NCBI GenBank assembly: GCA_002286855.1
Contig: NRSV01000010.1
Location: 496,001-560,000, forward strand
DNA: 64,000 nt
Direction: 5' to 3'
Origin: Bipolaris cookei
Lineage: Eukaryota > Ascomycota > Dothideomycetes > Pleosporales > Pleosporaceae
In this document: positions 35,094-45,453 of the stretch, in pieces
How positions within the stretch are numbered: position 1 is the first letter of the stretch
How the letters are laid out: each line of letters starts with the position of its first letter
Made by a program: the position numbers and the translations under genes
Notes under the pieces: model-generated
Database searches by the model: none
What the model saw: the letters and a program-made list of their open reading frames with translations, nothing else
What the model was told of the DNA's origin: nothing

Positions 35094-35265
35094 TTTTGTT
35101 AAGTTATAGCGTGTTAAAGTTGTGGTGTTGAGACCTGTCTTCGTGTTCGGCGGGACATGAGCCGCCTCCGGGCATGAGCTGTCCGTGCACGATAAGCTTT
35201 GTAACGGCGATACTACAGCATTACTTAGACCCCCTGTCGGCTGAAACTTTTGACAGCCACATCTA

Positions 35266-36773
35266 GGTCGGGATCGGCATCGAGACATCCTCGATTTCCA
35301 TGTCAGCAGTGTGTGAAAGATGCTGTATACCCTGCATTACTTGGACTTACCGATCGATTACCTCAGAATATACGCTGTCGCGTACCGTCGCCACGGTAAA
35401 GCGACACCAGCCGGCTGTCCCGGCTGCAGATCACCCATTTACTAAGTAATATGTATATCGCCAATGCACGCAGTTATTTCAATGCGGTGATGGTGCACAA
35501 CAGCCATGTTTGCTGACATCAAGCACAGCGACAACATTGTAGTTTGGTTCCTGTATGTCGAGTCACTCTTATACAAGGTACTATGATCACCAGACTTTGG
35601 CGAGGCTCAGCAACTTACTGTGCTTACTAGCAAAAGCTTTGTGTTGTAGAGACGCTAAAATGATGATCAGGTTCTTTTTCGGATGATTCCATCCCTAATT
35701 TAATACAGAGAAATACCAGACTGTTCTGAACAATCTCAACGACGGAAGCTACACCCCATACACTATAGCTCTTACTCGCTACCCCAGTCTATGCTACCCC
35801 TTACTAGTGGCGTATAAGCACAGTAGACTAGCGAGCATGCGCCTGGCAACCACACACATAATGGTTCCTGACAGGGTTGCTCGCATACTCGGTCATTTTG
35901 AGTGTTCTCAGATTGGATTCTCAGTTGAGATCGCTTGGTCGCATTCCCAATCCGGGTTCTCGTTCCCCGACCATAGCTGGCGCGACGAGCCGACATGGAA
36001 AGTTACTTCAGGCTGTTGATAGCTGATCCATGGAGGAATTCCTCAAGTCACTATTTTATTTTGCTCTCTGTTTAATGCCTGCCCGGCTTCATACATTTCC
36101 CGAACCTTCTTCTCTCCGTTGCTAGCAAGGCCCCACTGACGACAAGTGCACGCAGAGATGGTTACACAATCCACAAAGATAGCTCAAGCCTCGTTTCCGT
36201 ATTGGCCCGGAAACAGGCCCAAGCAGTACAGTATGTCCTGAAAGCTGAATTTTGGGGGAGGGCATACATGTATTGTGTCTGCAAGTTATGCAACATAAGG
36301 GGGCACTTATGGTTATTCTATGGCTGGATCGAGGATCGAAAACTCCACAGCTTAATAGGATACGCGACGATCATTGTCTCCTTACACTTGATATCGGAAG
36401 CTCACCAATAGTCTACTTGCGATTCTAAAGTCTCTTAATTGTTCTACACAAGCTCTGGAGCAAGGAGATGCGCAAGGGTGAACCTTGTGAAATTGAAGCT
36501 GCGATGTACGGTGCACATACGATGCTCCAGGGACGAAAACAGACGTAATCAAAACTAAGAAAAGGCGACCAGAGAGACCGCGTGGTCTGATCAGTGCACC
36601 GGAAAGGGACGCGAGTACTCCAGCTGATGAAAGGTATAAAAGGAGGCCACAACCTGCACTGCCAGTTGAACTATCATCAGCATTAACAATCAGCTCCAGA
36701 ATCCTTCCTTCGCTTTATCTACACTCGCTCAAGACCTTGTTTAAAAATTTTGAAACTTTACAAACAAACAAAC
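35266..36773. other. Spacer upstream of the hydrophobin gene
   Basis: About 1.5 kb, no recognised coding region. The last 150 bp is a conventional promoter and leader, with a TATA box at 36635-36641 and A/C-rich leader before the ATG. Confidence 0.5.
36635..36641 (+). promoter_or_regulatory. TATA box of the hydrophobin gene
   Basis: TATAAAA lies 133 bp upstream of the hydrophobin ATG (36774), a spacing that leaves room for a short leader. Highly expressed secreted proteins in fungi often have such a box. Not tested. Confidence 0.6.
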
Positions 36774-37362
36774 ATGCACTATACTATCCTCGCCTTCGCT
36801 ATCGGCGCCATCGCCGCTCCCTTCGCTAGTACTTCTTATGGAGTCTGCCCCACTGGACTATACAGCAACCCTCAATGCTGTGCCACTGACGTGCTCAATG
36901 TCGCCGACTTGGACTGCAAAGTTCGTAAGTCTTTCTCCTTTCTACTCCCGTCACCTTGCTTTAACCGCACGACACTGATTGCTTGCTGTAGCAGCCACCA
37001 CTCCTACTAGCACGGATCAATTCATCAGCGGATGCGCAGCTACGGGTCAGCAAGCCAAATGCTGCGTGATCCCAGTTGCGGGCCAGGCTCTCCTTTGCCG
37101 GGATGTTAGCCCTGGTGCTAATAAAAACAACAACGGTGACGCTGATGGGGGCAAGGACGGCGATGATGGGGGCAAGGACGGCGATGATGGGGGCAAGGAC
37201 GGCGATGATGGGGGCAAGGACGGCGATGATGGGGGCAAGGACGGCGATGATGGTGGAGATAATGACGGCGGAGCTCCCGGAGGTGGTGCCCAAGCCGCTC
37301 AGACTCCTACTACCTATCCTGCTTCCCAGGAAACCGGCTGCTACTCTGCTGGCGTTCACTAG
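36774..37362 (+). CDS. Class II hydrophobin with acidic GGKDGDD repeat tail
   Basis: Exons 36774-36924 and 36992-37362 give 173 aa. Residues 1-15 are a signal peptide (MHYTILAFAIGAIAA). The eight-Cys pattern is C-X9-CC-X11-C-X16-C-X8-CC-X10-C, the class II hydrophobin arrangement, and the Cys spacing supports the intron boundary over the alternative AG three bases downstream. Hydrophobins assemble at air-water or host surfaces and make aerial structures water-repellent. After the last Cys there is an unusual tail of about 80 residues: five copies of GGKDGDD, then a GDNDGGAPGGG linker and a Tyr/Thr end with one more Cys. Most class II hydrophobins end soon after the last Cys. The tail may bind Ca2+ or cell wall (inference). 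Confidence 0.9.
37147..37251 (+). repeat. 21-bp coding minisatellite, five units
   Basis: Five back-to-back identical units encoding GGKDGDD, each starting GGGGGCAAGGACGGCGATGA. Because the unit is 21 bp, gain or loss keeps frame, so the tail length may vary between strains. Confidence 0.95.
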
Positions 37363-37805
37363 AGAGTAGAGCAAGTAGATTGTGGGGAGCGGAGAATGTT
37401 GGCGGTATAGACGTGGGTGAGATAATGTTTAGTGAGATAATCAGGACTGTACTGTAGCATTCAACATGGCTTTACCTTGTTTTACTCTTTTCTGATTTGT
37501 GAACTGACTTACAAATCCGGGTCAGCCATGCGAATCCGGGATTGTGATCAACACTCACTAAGTTTGTTGAGAATTGGCACTGTGAAGAACATGTGCTGAT
37601 TCGCCGCTCCACTTCAGCGGGGTGAGTAGCACCAATGAAAGTTACTTGATGCACCCGAGTGTATGACGACTGTGTCTCAACTGCCCTCCTGAGCTGTGAG
37701 ACGTTCATCAAAAATCACTCAAAAGTACATCTTTCTTCCAGCCTCCTTCTAAACACCTCAATCCCTGCACATAGCAAACGATCATCAAAACCTGTCTTCG
37801 ACAAC
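37363..37805. other. Intergenic spacer
   Basis: About 440 bp between hydrophobin stop and the next start. The last part is a plausible leader for the next gene. The frame of that gene extends upstream to 37659, but this extension is not protein-like. Confidence 0.45.
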
Positions 37806-38354
37806 ATGGCGCACGATCAACCCGTAGCTCCTTCTATGGTTGGGTCTGAAACTTGGGATATCTGCACACCTTCTGCATCTTCCGAAAATACCACAAAGAA
37901 CACTTTGGGTAGTGAAATTCCGCAATCTTCCATCCCATGGCCTGGGCGAACCTTCATCATTCGATCTCGCAAAAATGGACAAGTCATCACGTTCTTGGAC
38001 GGTGAGGTCGTGATGGACAAACTAGGAGGGTTGGGTACTTTCAGGTGGCGATGCGTCGAGGAGAAAGGTTGGATGGGGTTTAAGGATCCAGCTTCTGCGC
38101 AATATCTCGGTTTTCATGAACATGGTCTTCTGTACTGTAAAACTCCTCATCATCGAAACAACGAATATATATGTCCCCGAGCGTACCCAAGAGGTGGATG
38201 GGTTCTGCTAGTACATCAAGGTGAGTGTCTTCGTCCCTTGGGTGTATTCGCAAACGAATCAGAGAATGGGATCAAACAGAAGATTAAAATTATGGACTGG
38301 TGCTTTGAGGAGGAGATTGTGTGGGATTTTATTGGGGTACAAAGTCAAGAATAA
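37806..38354 (+). CDS. Uncharacterised fungal protein (WPGRTFIIRS family)
   Basis: A 182-aa intronless frame. I chose ATG 37806 because the preceding 49 codons are low-information and an A-rich context precedes this Met. The core runs from WPGRTFIIRS through GQVITFLDGEVV, WRCVEEKGWMGFKDPASAQYLG to GGWVLLV and VWDFIGV. The periodic W, G and hydrophobic residues suggest a beta-rich fold, possibly beta-trefoil. It has the look of a family scattered in filamentous ascomycetes, but I cannot name a function. There is no signal peptide. It lies between the hydrophobin and an intact pogo element. Confidence 0.65.
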   Translation: MAHDQPVAPSMVGSETWDICTPSASSENTTKNTLGSEIPQSSIPWPGRTFIIRSRKNGQVITFLDGEVVMDKLGGLGTFRWRCVEEKGWMGFKDPASAQYLGFHEHGLLYCKTPHHRNNEYICPRAYPRGGWVLLVHQGECLRPLGVFANESENGIKQKIKIMDWCFEEEIVWDFIGVQSQE

Positions 38355-38939
38355 CGACGGCTACTAGGGCGGATATGCCGATGGAAATGTACGCTTCGTT
38401 GAAAAATATCACACTAGTACACCCACCTGTTCGTTCGTGAAGCCATCGTGAATCGTGGTAGGTGCACCAGCTCAGATACCAGCAGGACCCTGCGATCTGT
38501 CAAAGATGTCGCGAGCTGAGGATGCAGGCTTTCGCTGTATTCCTGGTTTGGTAATAAAGCCTACGTGAAACCCCAGGCGGGGTAGGTAAGGCGTGGCTCC
38601 ATGCATGCGCCGTGCACTGCTGGCAAGGCTGAAGCGCGTCTGCATCGAAAGTTGCGTAGGGCCTGAGGCCCTTGGCGCTGTTGGCAGGGGTTCAAGCAGT
38701 GACGCGTTTGAAGCTTGCCCGTTACGACAGGGAAGATGAGAAAGCAGTCGCGCAAATGCAAGACTCGAAGACAACATTTAACTACCTAGTCAGGTTTGGA
38801 TCCGACGGAAAGCCGCGAGGCCAACAGAATGCACAACCAGTCTGCTTCTAAGAATAGCTGGCAACTGCGCGCTTGAGCAGTACCCAGTAGAAGCTTCTAG
38901 AACTCTGCGCTACACCTTCAACTCTTTTGGCATAAGCTA
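38355..38939. other. Intergenic spacer before intact pogo element
   Basis: About 580 bp. A minus-strand frame at 38472-38777 has no domain, unusual codon texture and no supporting context, so it is not called. Confidence 0.4.
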
Positions 38940-40713
38940 GCGGACCGGGTTTCGACTCACCCGGGGTTTCGACTCACTGACCTAAAATCACCCATCCACA
39001 CAAAAACCATGTCTATTATCTCAACAAAGTTACAATTGCCACTCTGTACACATAGACTGTAGCGTTTGAGCTGCTGTTTCAGCTGCTGCCCTTTCTGCAG
39101 CCTGTTCTTTAGTATTGCCGTCTCGTTGTGCTTCAAGAAGCTGAGACGCCCGTACAGCAACCATAATTGTATCTATATCTGCAAAGCGTTCATTTGGATT
39201 TACACGAACTTTCTTTCGTGGGTGTTGAGGCTTAAGAGCCTCAAGTTGACTATGAAGCCTTTTATTCCCTGCTTCAAGCTGTGCTGCCCGTGTATTTGCG
39301 ACTGCAAGTGCCTTGCCTACTTTTTCAAAGAACTGATGAGTCTTACGCCCGACATTTTCATCCTTGTGAAGCTTTCTCTGAGCTGTAAAAACCTCGCGAG
39401 GTCCATGAGGGGTAGAGAGATAGCTCTGAGCAATTTGAGGTTGATTTGGACGAGGGGGCGTGATAGGCCTTCGCGATATCTGAGATGAGTTGACTACTCG
39501 ATCAATATTTAATGGACAGATGCCTGCAGCAGCCCATCCTGCGCGTATGACTCTCTCATTAATTGCCCTCTCTCTTGCTTTATAGTAGGCTATAATAAAA
39601 CGCTCTTTTTTAACAGGTGCTGCGTCATCGAGATACGAGAGAGCCTGGATCTGCTGTCGGTAGAACCTCTTCACAACCGAGAATACCGAGAGGTCTAGAG
39701 GCTGTAGAACATGAGAAGAATGAGCAGGTAGAAACAGAAGATGGACTTTGCTCTGTTTGCAGGCCCATAGGAATTCTAGGCTAATATGGCTGCCGTGGCC
39801 ATCTAGAATCAGCATCCTCCAACGACTGTCTAATGGAGCTGTCGCAGGCAGAAATACCCGCTGCAACCACTCAGCACCTATCGCATTTGATGTCCAGCCA
39901 TTCTCAGAGGTTGTGTAAAGCCAGTCAGGAATTGTCGCAGGAAACCAGGTGCTCTGTAGGTTCTTCCCTTTAAATATAACTGAACAGCGCAGTTTCTTGC
40001 CTGTGGCGGACACGCACTCAATTATTGATGCCCACTCGCGGTTCTCTGGCGACTGATGGTAAGCCTTCTTCTTCTGAATATCTGCGAGTACTCTAGTATT
40101 AACACATACACCTAGGGCCTTCCCAGTCTCATCCATATTCCATATATCCTCAGCTCTTATACCCAGCCTCGTACGAGTCCTCTCAAAGAGCTCAAGGAAG
40201 GCGCGTATCTGTGCTGGTGTTGCTCCCTCAGCCCGGGCAGCCTCAATCTTTCGGCCTACAACAGATGCGACGCGTGAATTGCGCTTTAAGAAGGCAGCCA
40301 TCCAATGCTTGCCAACGGGTCTGTGGTCTCCATTCATCCGAAGGATTCGGTTCGCCATTTCTCGTGCGCGTGCGTGCGAGGGAGGAAAAGCTCGTGCGTC
40401 TTCTTCAAGTATCCATTGTACAAGAAAGTCCTCCTGCTCTGGAGTTAATCTTTGTTGGTATACGTGGCTAGCTTGGCTGTTCTGTGTGCCCCGTACACGG
40501 GCAGAGAACGTAGCTTGAGGGATATTGTAAGCCTTTGCAGCAGCTCTTTGGCTCTTAAAAATGCCAGCATTAAGATCGCGAATTACTGCTTGAACAGATT
40601 CTTTACGGGTGTCCATTTTGGCAATGTGGGTGGCAAGAAAACACGTGTTTTGATAAAGGTGTTGATTTCTCGTGGGTGAGCGGAGACCCCGGGTGAGTCG
40701 AAACCCGGTCCGC
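38940..40713 (-). mobile_element. Intact pogo/Fot-type transposon
   Basis: 1,774 bp flanked by TA (38938-38939 and 40714-40715). The terminal inverted repeats are identical for about 28 bp, beginning GCGGACCGGGTTTCGACTCA. Just inside the left end the TTTCGACTCAC motif is repeated. It carries one long uninterrupted transposase frame, unlike all other DNA transposons in this window. Perfect termini and an open frame suggest a young, possibly active insertion. Confidence 0.92.
39030..40616 (-). CDS. Pogo/Fot-type transposase, intact (528 aa)
   Basis: A single frame from ATG 40616 to stop at 39030. An N-terminal HTH lies at about residues 18-43 (SQRAAAKAYNIPQATFSARV), then a CENP-B-type DNA-binding domain at about 55-113. 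The DDE catalytic domain has Asp162 (NMDETG), Asp272 (LILDGHGSH) and Asp308 (LQPLDLSVF), spaced DD35D. The C-terminal 100 residues form a coiled coil rich in Ala, Gln and Glu. No zinc knuckle is present, unlike the pogo copies at 31.5, 41.4 and 48.7 kb, so it is a separate subfamily. All catalytic residues are present and there are no stops or frameshifts. Confidence 0.95.
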   Translation of the reverse strand: MDTRKESVQAVIRDLNAGIFKSQRAAAKAYNIPQATFSARVRGTQNSQASHVYQQRLTPEQEDFLVQWILEEDARAFPPSHARAREMANRILRMNGDHRPVGKHWMAAFLKRNSRVASVVGRKIEAARAEGATPAQIRAFLELFERTRTRLGIRAEDIWNMDETGKALGVCVNTRVLADIQKKKAYHQSPENREWASIIECVSATGKKLRCSVIFKGKNLQSTWFPATIPDWLYTTSENGWTSNAIGAEWLQRVFLPATAPLDSRWRMLILDGHGSHISLEFLWACKQSKVHLLFLPAHSSHVLQPLDLSVFSVVKRFYRQQIQALSYLDDAAPVKKERFIIAYYKARERAINERVIRAGWAAAGICPLNIDRVVNSSQISRRPITPPRPNQPQIAQSYLSTPHGPREVFTAQRKLHKDENVGRKTHQFFEKVGKALAVANTRAAQLEAGNKRLHSQLEALKPQHPRKKVRVNPNERFADIDTIMVAVRASQLLEAQRDGNTKEQAAERAAAETAAQTLQSMCTEWQL

Positions 40714-41427
40714 TAGCTTAGTGCAGGTTTACATTGGAGGCCGCTAAGCTTTCGCAATTCCGCTATGTCAGCGTTCCAAATTCTCTCGCTAAATGCTAAG
40801 GATTGACACTCTGAGCCGGTCAAACTCGGAGCGCGTTCAAACAGAGACTGCACGTCTTTATACAATAGCTATAGGTTATTTAGCTTGCTATGCATTGCAC
40901 AGAGCCTCCGAATAAGCAAGTAGCGCTTCTATAAACGGTAGAACAGGGGTATGTTGTTATTATGGCTTCAACGCTCAACACGAAAGATTCATATACACCC
41001 CTTGGATTGTTATAATTTTGATATTTAAGGCTTACGATAAATAGAGGTAGATCTAAAGAGCCAACAAATGTATACTTAGATCTAGAAATCTCTGCGGCTC
41101 GGGCGTAAGGTACTGGAACAATGTTGGTGGTTCGTTGCGGAGGGATGTTCGACCCACAGGGACGGACGTTAGTCAAGGGCTTTAACATAGGCTACTAAAC
41201 TTTCTTTTTGGGTTACTAATGGCGGAGATAATTGCGAAAAACGATCCCGAAGGTGGAGAGCCATTTACCAGCCTAACTGATACTTAAGCTTACTGCATCC
41301 TCGCAGGCTGATAGAGCCTAGCATTTCTAGCTCTGTGACACCGGTCCGCTTACTGATTCTTGATGTTACAGGGTTATAGAAAAGTTTGCAATCCATAAGA
41401 TCTGATTGTAATAAGGTCACATGCTTA
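40714..41427. other. Spacer between two pogo elements
   Basis: About 700 bp, AT-rich, with no recognised coding region or terminal repeats. Confidence 0.4.
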
Positions 41428-43228
41428 ACTTGGTTCACAAGCGAGTGGCCCACGCCCCACCTGTGCGTCAACGTCGACACGTTATCACGCACTTTTATCA
41501 CAGTCAATAAACTATCGTAGTATATCAAATTAATCCTCAGAACTACTACTATCACCAGCATTATCTGCTTCAACTGCGCAGGTGCGAGCGTTGCGCCCAG
41601 TCTCCTTACAACGCCCGCACCGCCTCTCTCCTCGCACCCTCTTCGGCGCGCTCTCACCATCGCCATGACTACTACCCGCTCGTTCAGCTAATACTTCTTG
41701 TGCCTCACCTACAGTAGGAGTCTAACCTGTCCGTAAATATCACCGCTTACGGCTCTTACGCTTATTTGCTTCATCTAGAGCCTCTCGAAGAGCAGCTACT
41801 TCCTCTCATAAGCGTCATCTCATGGGTTATTTGCTGAGCCCCTTTACTTAACTGCGCAACTTTTTCGTCAAGAGAACTTGCAGAAGACCCACGGCGGTTT
41901 CTAACTCTCTGTCGAATGAGAGTATTTTGAGCCTTAATTTCGTGGGCGTTGCGCAGCGCCTGCGCCTCCCAGACGTCTACCCGTCGCGGCGATTATTTTG
42001 GCGTTTGCACCACTATACCAAGCTTCGATAGCACGGCCTGTGGGTTATGTGGGACTAGATCAGCACCTATAGAGCCAGCTTGAATATTATACTTCGTAAT
42101 AGGCTGCTCAAAAGCAGTCTTGAAGGCTGGTAGGAAGGTCTCCTTGCTAATATAGTTGGTGCGGTTACGTGCCAAGCCTGAAACTGTGTCGCCATACTTG
42201 CGCTTTAACGGCGCGAAACAGGCCACATCAAGAGGCTGTAGTAGGTGAGACGAGTGTGCAGGCATGTAGAGAAGAATATTATTCTTCTCCTTGCAAAGAT
42301 CTTGAAAATCGACGGAGCAGTGGCTCTCGTGGCCGTCGATAATGAGCAGTCGATACCCACTCACAGTATGCCTCTTTGTATGGATATCAAAGCGCTCTAA
42401 CCACGCAAGAGCAAGCTGGTTATTCGTCCAGCCATTGGGGCTAACTTCGAGAACCCAGTCGGCAGGCAGGTTTTCAAATCAGACGTCGATAAGCACCTTG
42501 CCCGCAAAGACGACGAAGGGTGGTAGCCGGCGACCCGACGCGCTCACGCCTTAGATCACAGTAACCCATTCCTGGTTACCTGACTGTATCCGCTTCTTTT
42601 TACCATATCCTTCGGAGGCTGTGATAAAATCTTGCCCATCATGAAGCCAGCTTCATCAAAGTTGTAGATATCGTCGTCTACAATACCTCCCTCACTTCTG
42701 CTTTGCCGCCTGGACTAGATCAAACCAGCGCTGGATAGCTGCTGGGTCCTCGCAGGTAGCTCGCTGGTGATCATAAGGACGGCTCCAGCGCGTACGGAGC
42801 TCAGGAGTTCGCTTAATAAAGTTGTCAACTCAGTTCTTGCCAATAGGGTCGCTGGCGCGCTCATGCAGGAGTTTATCAGCCATAACTCGAACTTTAGCCT
42901 TCGTAGGCGCAAATGCTCGGCTAGACTCCTCAAGAATATACTTGACTACTGCCTCCTCTTCTAGCTTATTTAGGCGCTTTAAGTTCGCCTCGCAGTCGCG
43001 TCGGGGGCGCTTTACACCGTGTCGGTGAGATGAAGTTCTTCTGGGCATGTTATAGATACAGGCAGCACGTTTTTGACTTTGAACACGTTGCGATTGTACA
43101 TCAAAAGAGCAAGTTGGAGGTTTGCTTCAGTATGGGAAGTTTTATTGGTGCGTTGTTGAGCCATTACGCGTTGTAGTGTTGACGTTAACGTGATGGTGGG
43201 GCGTGGGCCACTCGCTTGTGAACCACAT
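41428..43228 (-). mobile_element. Pogo/Fot-type element, decayed
   Basis: 1,801 bp flanked by TA (41426-41427 and 43229-43230). Terminal inverted repeats share GGTTCACAAGCGAGTGGCC and continue to about 35 bp almost without change. The transposase on the minus strand has several stops and frame shifts. The well preserved termini contrast with the broken gene, so the ends could still be cut by a related transposase (inference). Confidence 0.9.
41530..43164 (-). pseudogene. Pogo/Fot-type transposase pseudogene
   Basis: Starts at ATG 43164; an early frameshift precedes a basic HTH region (NLKRLNKLEEEAVVKYIL). Further down are RLLIIDGHESHCSVDF (second catalytic Asp) and HSSHLLQPLDVACFAPLKRKY (third Asp region). 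The C-terminus holds a zinc-knuckle remnant, CGRCKETGRNARTC, where the usual His is Arg, and an SSSSED end at 41530. Multiple stops lie between these blocks. Confidence 0.82.
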
Positions 43229-43230
43229 TA

Positions 43231-43698
43231 TATATTATACTACGCTACAATATTCTAGTTCAGAATATTGTCGTAGTTACCTTTTGCTGGTTGGTTGGCC
43301 TGATGGTCGAGTCATTATCACGTAGTATTGATGTTGGCACGGCAAAGGCCTTAATTGAGTCAAACAACTGCAGTTGCATAAAACGAGAAGAAAAAGACTT
43401 AACTGATTCGACTAGCTACTGGGCTATCGACGTAGCTATATACTCAGTAGTAGCAGGCAAGGCTGCAATTGCTTAAACGTGTTCCCCTGCTGAGACGCGT
43501 ATGCCCTTGCTGACACTTATATGCCCGTAGCATGGCCGAGATGAGACTGGTGTCGTCAGCTCGACTCCAATATATGTCCCAACAATTGATTTAGTGGGCA
43601 TTGATGCTCACCTCGATTACACCGATTGGTGGTTTCCAGCGCACAAGCATAGATATCAATTACTTCTACTAACTCCTTAGTCTAATAATAAGTGTGTA
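43231..43698. other. Short spacer between transposons
   Basis: About 470 bp. It contains a plus-strand frame of 61 codons (43291-43476) with no recognisable features. Nothing is called. Confidence 0.35.
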
Positions 43699-43822
43699 TA
43701 CGGAGGTGCCTATCAAAAGTGCTTACTCGCGCAGTGATAGGGATATGTTAGCTAATACCCACTCAGGCAATATCTCCGAGTTTGATTAATTCTATCAAGC
43801 TCTGCCTTCCTTATACTCATTA

Positions 43823-45453
43823 CGGAGGTGCCTATCAAAAGTTTGGGCCCCCCATATCAGAGGGTTATAAGCACTATCCCGAATTCAGCAGTTGTTCTGA
43901 GTGTATATAGCCTCTGCTCACATCACAAAGCAATCGCTTTTGACAAACTACCCAACGCTTTTTATCAAATTCAAGCCTTACAATGAATTATAGTGCTGCG
44001 ACTTGTGCCTTTGTTGTTTCTCTTAAAGCAACAGGCAAAGGCAATGGCGAGATAACCGACTTAACGGATATAGAGAAGTGTACGCTTAATAAGACATATG
44101 CCCGAGCGATTGAGCGTGGATTTGACCCAGCTGAACGTCCATTTAACCCTCAGGACGAGCACGTACAAGATGCACCTCAATCTGACCGTCCGTCAAAGAA
44201 GACTACGGATATGTCTTCTGCTATAGTGCTTACAGTACGCCGTGGTCGCTATGGAAGAAAGAAATTGTGTACTGACATTGCTGGTATGCTCAGAGAGAAA
44301 AGAACCAAAGTCTCAGCAAGCATTGTATATCGTATTCTCAAAAAAGCTAGGTTCAGAAAGACGAAACCGACAAGGAAGCCTGGGTTGACGAAGTAGATGC
44401 GAGAGGATCGACTCAGGTGGTGTTTAGAGCATAAAAACTGGACTCTTGAAGGCTGGAAGAATGTAATGTAGTCAGACGAGACGAGTGTTGTATTGCTCCA
44501 TCGACAAGGTGGCTATCGTGTATGGCGTAAGGTTAATGAAGCTTTTGTACGAGTCTGTATTCGAGAGGGTTGGAAAGGCTATTCTGAGTTTATGTTCTGG
44601 GCGTGTTTCTCCTACGACAAGAAGGGGCCATGTCATTGCTGGATACCTGAGACAAAGAAAGACAAAGAAAAGGCTGATAAAGAGATAGAGGAGATGAATA
44701 AGAGCCTTGCGCCGCTAATGAAATATCAATGGAAGCTCAATAACAGTATGCGTCGACTTAATCTACAAGAAATACCTGGCCGAAAGCCTCGGTGGCGATG
44801 GAATCAGAAGAATGGCAAGTTAGCTCGTGGCAAAGGTTCTGGCATTGATCGGTACCGCAATCAAAAAAACGATTCTTCAATCAAAGCTACTGCCCTTTGC
44901 ACAGCAGTGTAAAAACACTCGGCTAGGAACAATTGTACAGGAAGACAAAGCTCCATCATATGAGCACCACGTTCAGCAGCTAATATATAATCTACACGGT
45001 ATTACGAAGCTTCTTTGGCCAGGTAATTCGCTAGACTTAAACGCAATTGAGCCATGCTGGCCATAGATGAAGAGAAGAACTACGAGGAAGGGCGCGCCAA
45101 AGATCAGAGCAGAAGCTATTCAGGCATGGGAGCAGTGTTAGAAGGAATTGCTTCAGGAAAAGATTCAGGCGTTAATTGAGCGTATCCCTATACACATACA
45201 AAAGATAATTGAGCTTGAGGGCGGTAATGAATACAGAGAGGGTAGAGGTGCTGGTCGATTCCGTGCTGCTGCTGCTGCTCTATCAGTTGATCCTGAATGG
45301 GAGAATCTTTAGTAAAGCTTCAAGTAGTTACAGGTGATAACATTGAGCTTTGCACTATGTTAACTACTAAGGTGCCCGGACAAATGACGTAATTTGGAAC
45401 AATGGGTTATGACCCTCTGACAGGGGGGCCCAAACTTTTGACAGGCACCTCCG
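43823..45453 (+). mobile_element. Tc1-like element inserted in another Tc1-like element
   Basis: 1,631 bp flanked by TA (43821-43822 and 45454-45455). Terminal repeats begin CGGAGGTGCC and read TTTTGACAGGCACCTCCG at the right end; both have a run of C's (GGGCCCCCC) further in. Orientation is opposite to the host element. It carries a plus-strand transposase with some stops, less decayed than its host. Confidence 0.9.
43983..45312 (+). pseudogene. Tc1-like transposase pseudogene (nested copy)
   Basis: From ATG 43983 the first 137 codons are open (HTH with TGKGNGEITDLTDIEKCTLN, then RKKLCTDIAGMLREKR), ending at a TAG after KPGLTK. The next block contains a TGG-to-TAG type stop beside SDETSVVLLHRQGGY (first Asp). 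Later IVQEDKAPSYEHH and NSLDLNAIEPCWP carry the second Asp and the terminal acidic residue, with a frameshift near 44870 and two more stops. It ends at TAG 45310-45312. About five lesions separate it from an intact frame. Confidence 0.85.

Larger units (their letters stand above)
31317..35263 (-). mobile_element. Pogo-type element, decayed, split by a nested pogo insertion
   Basis: Flanked by TA (31315-31316 and 35264-35265). The left end CAGAGGTGGCCGTCAAAAG and the reverse complement of the right end share GTGGCYGTCAAAAGTTTCAG. The 3,947-bp span includes the 2,308-bp element at 31481-33788 plus its TA duplication, leaving about 1.6 kb of own sequence. It encodes a minus-strand HTH plus DDE transposase with frameshifts. 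The pairing of the two ends across the nested element is inferred from repeat identity and TA flanks. A second repeat-like sequence (CGGAGGTAGCGGCTAGAAG) starts at about 31351 just inside the left end. Confidence 0.7.

Noticed and set aside
37147..37251. Regular 21-bp array as a CRISPR-like structure
   Set aside because: Units are adjacent without spacers and encode in-frame residues of the hydrophobin tail; the host is a fungus.
38472..38777. 101-codon minus-strand frame before the intact pogo element
   Set aside because: No domain, no neighbours supporting it, and a competing frame in the same place.
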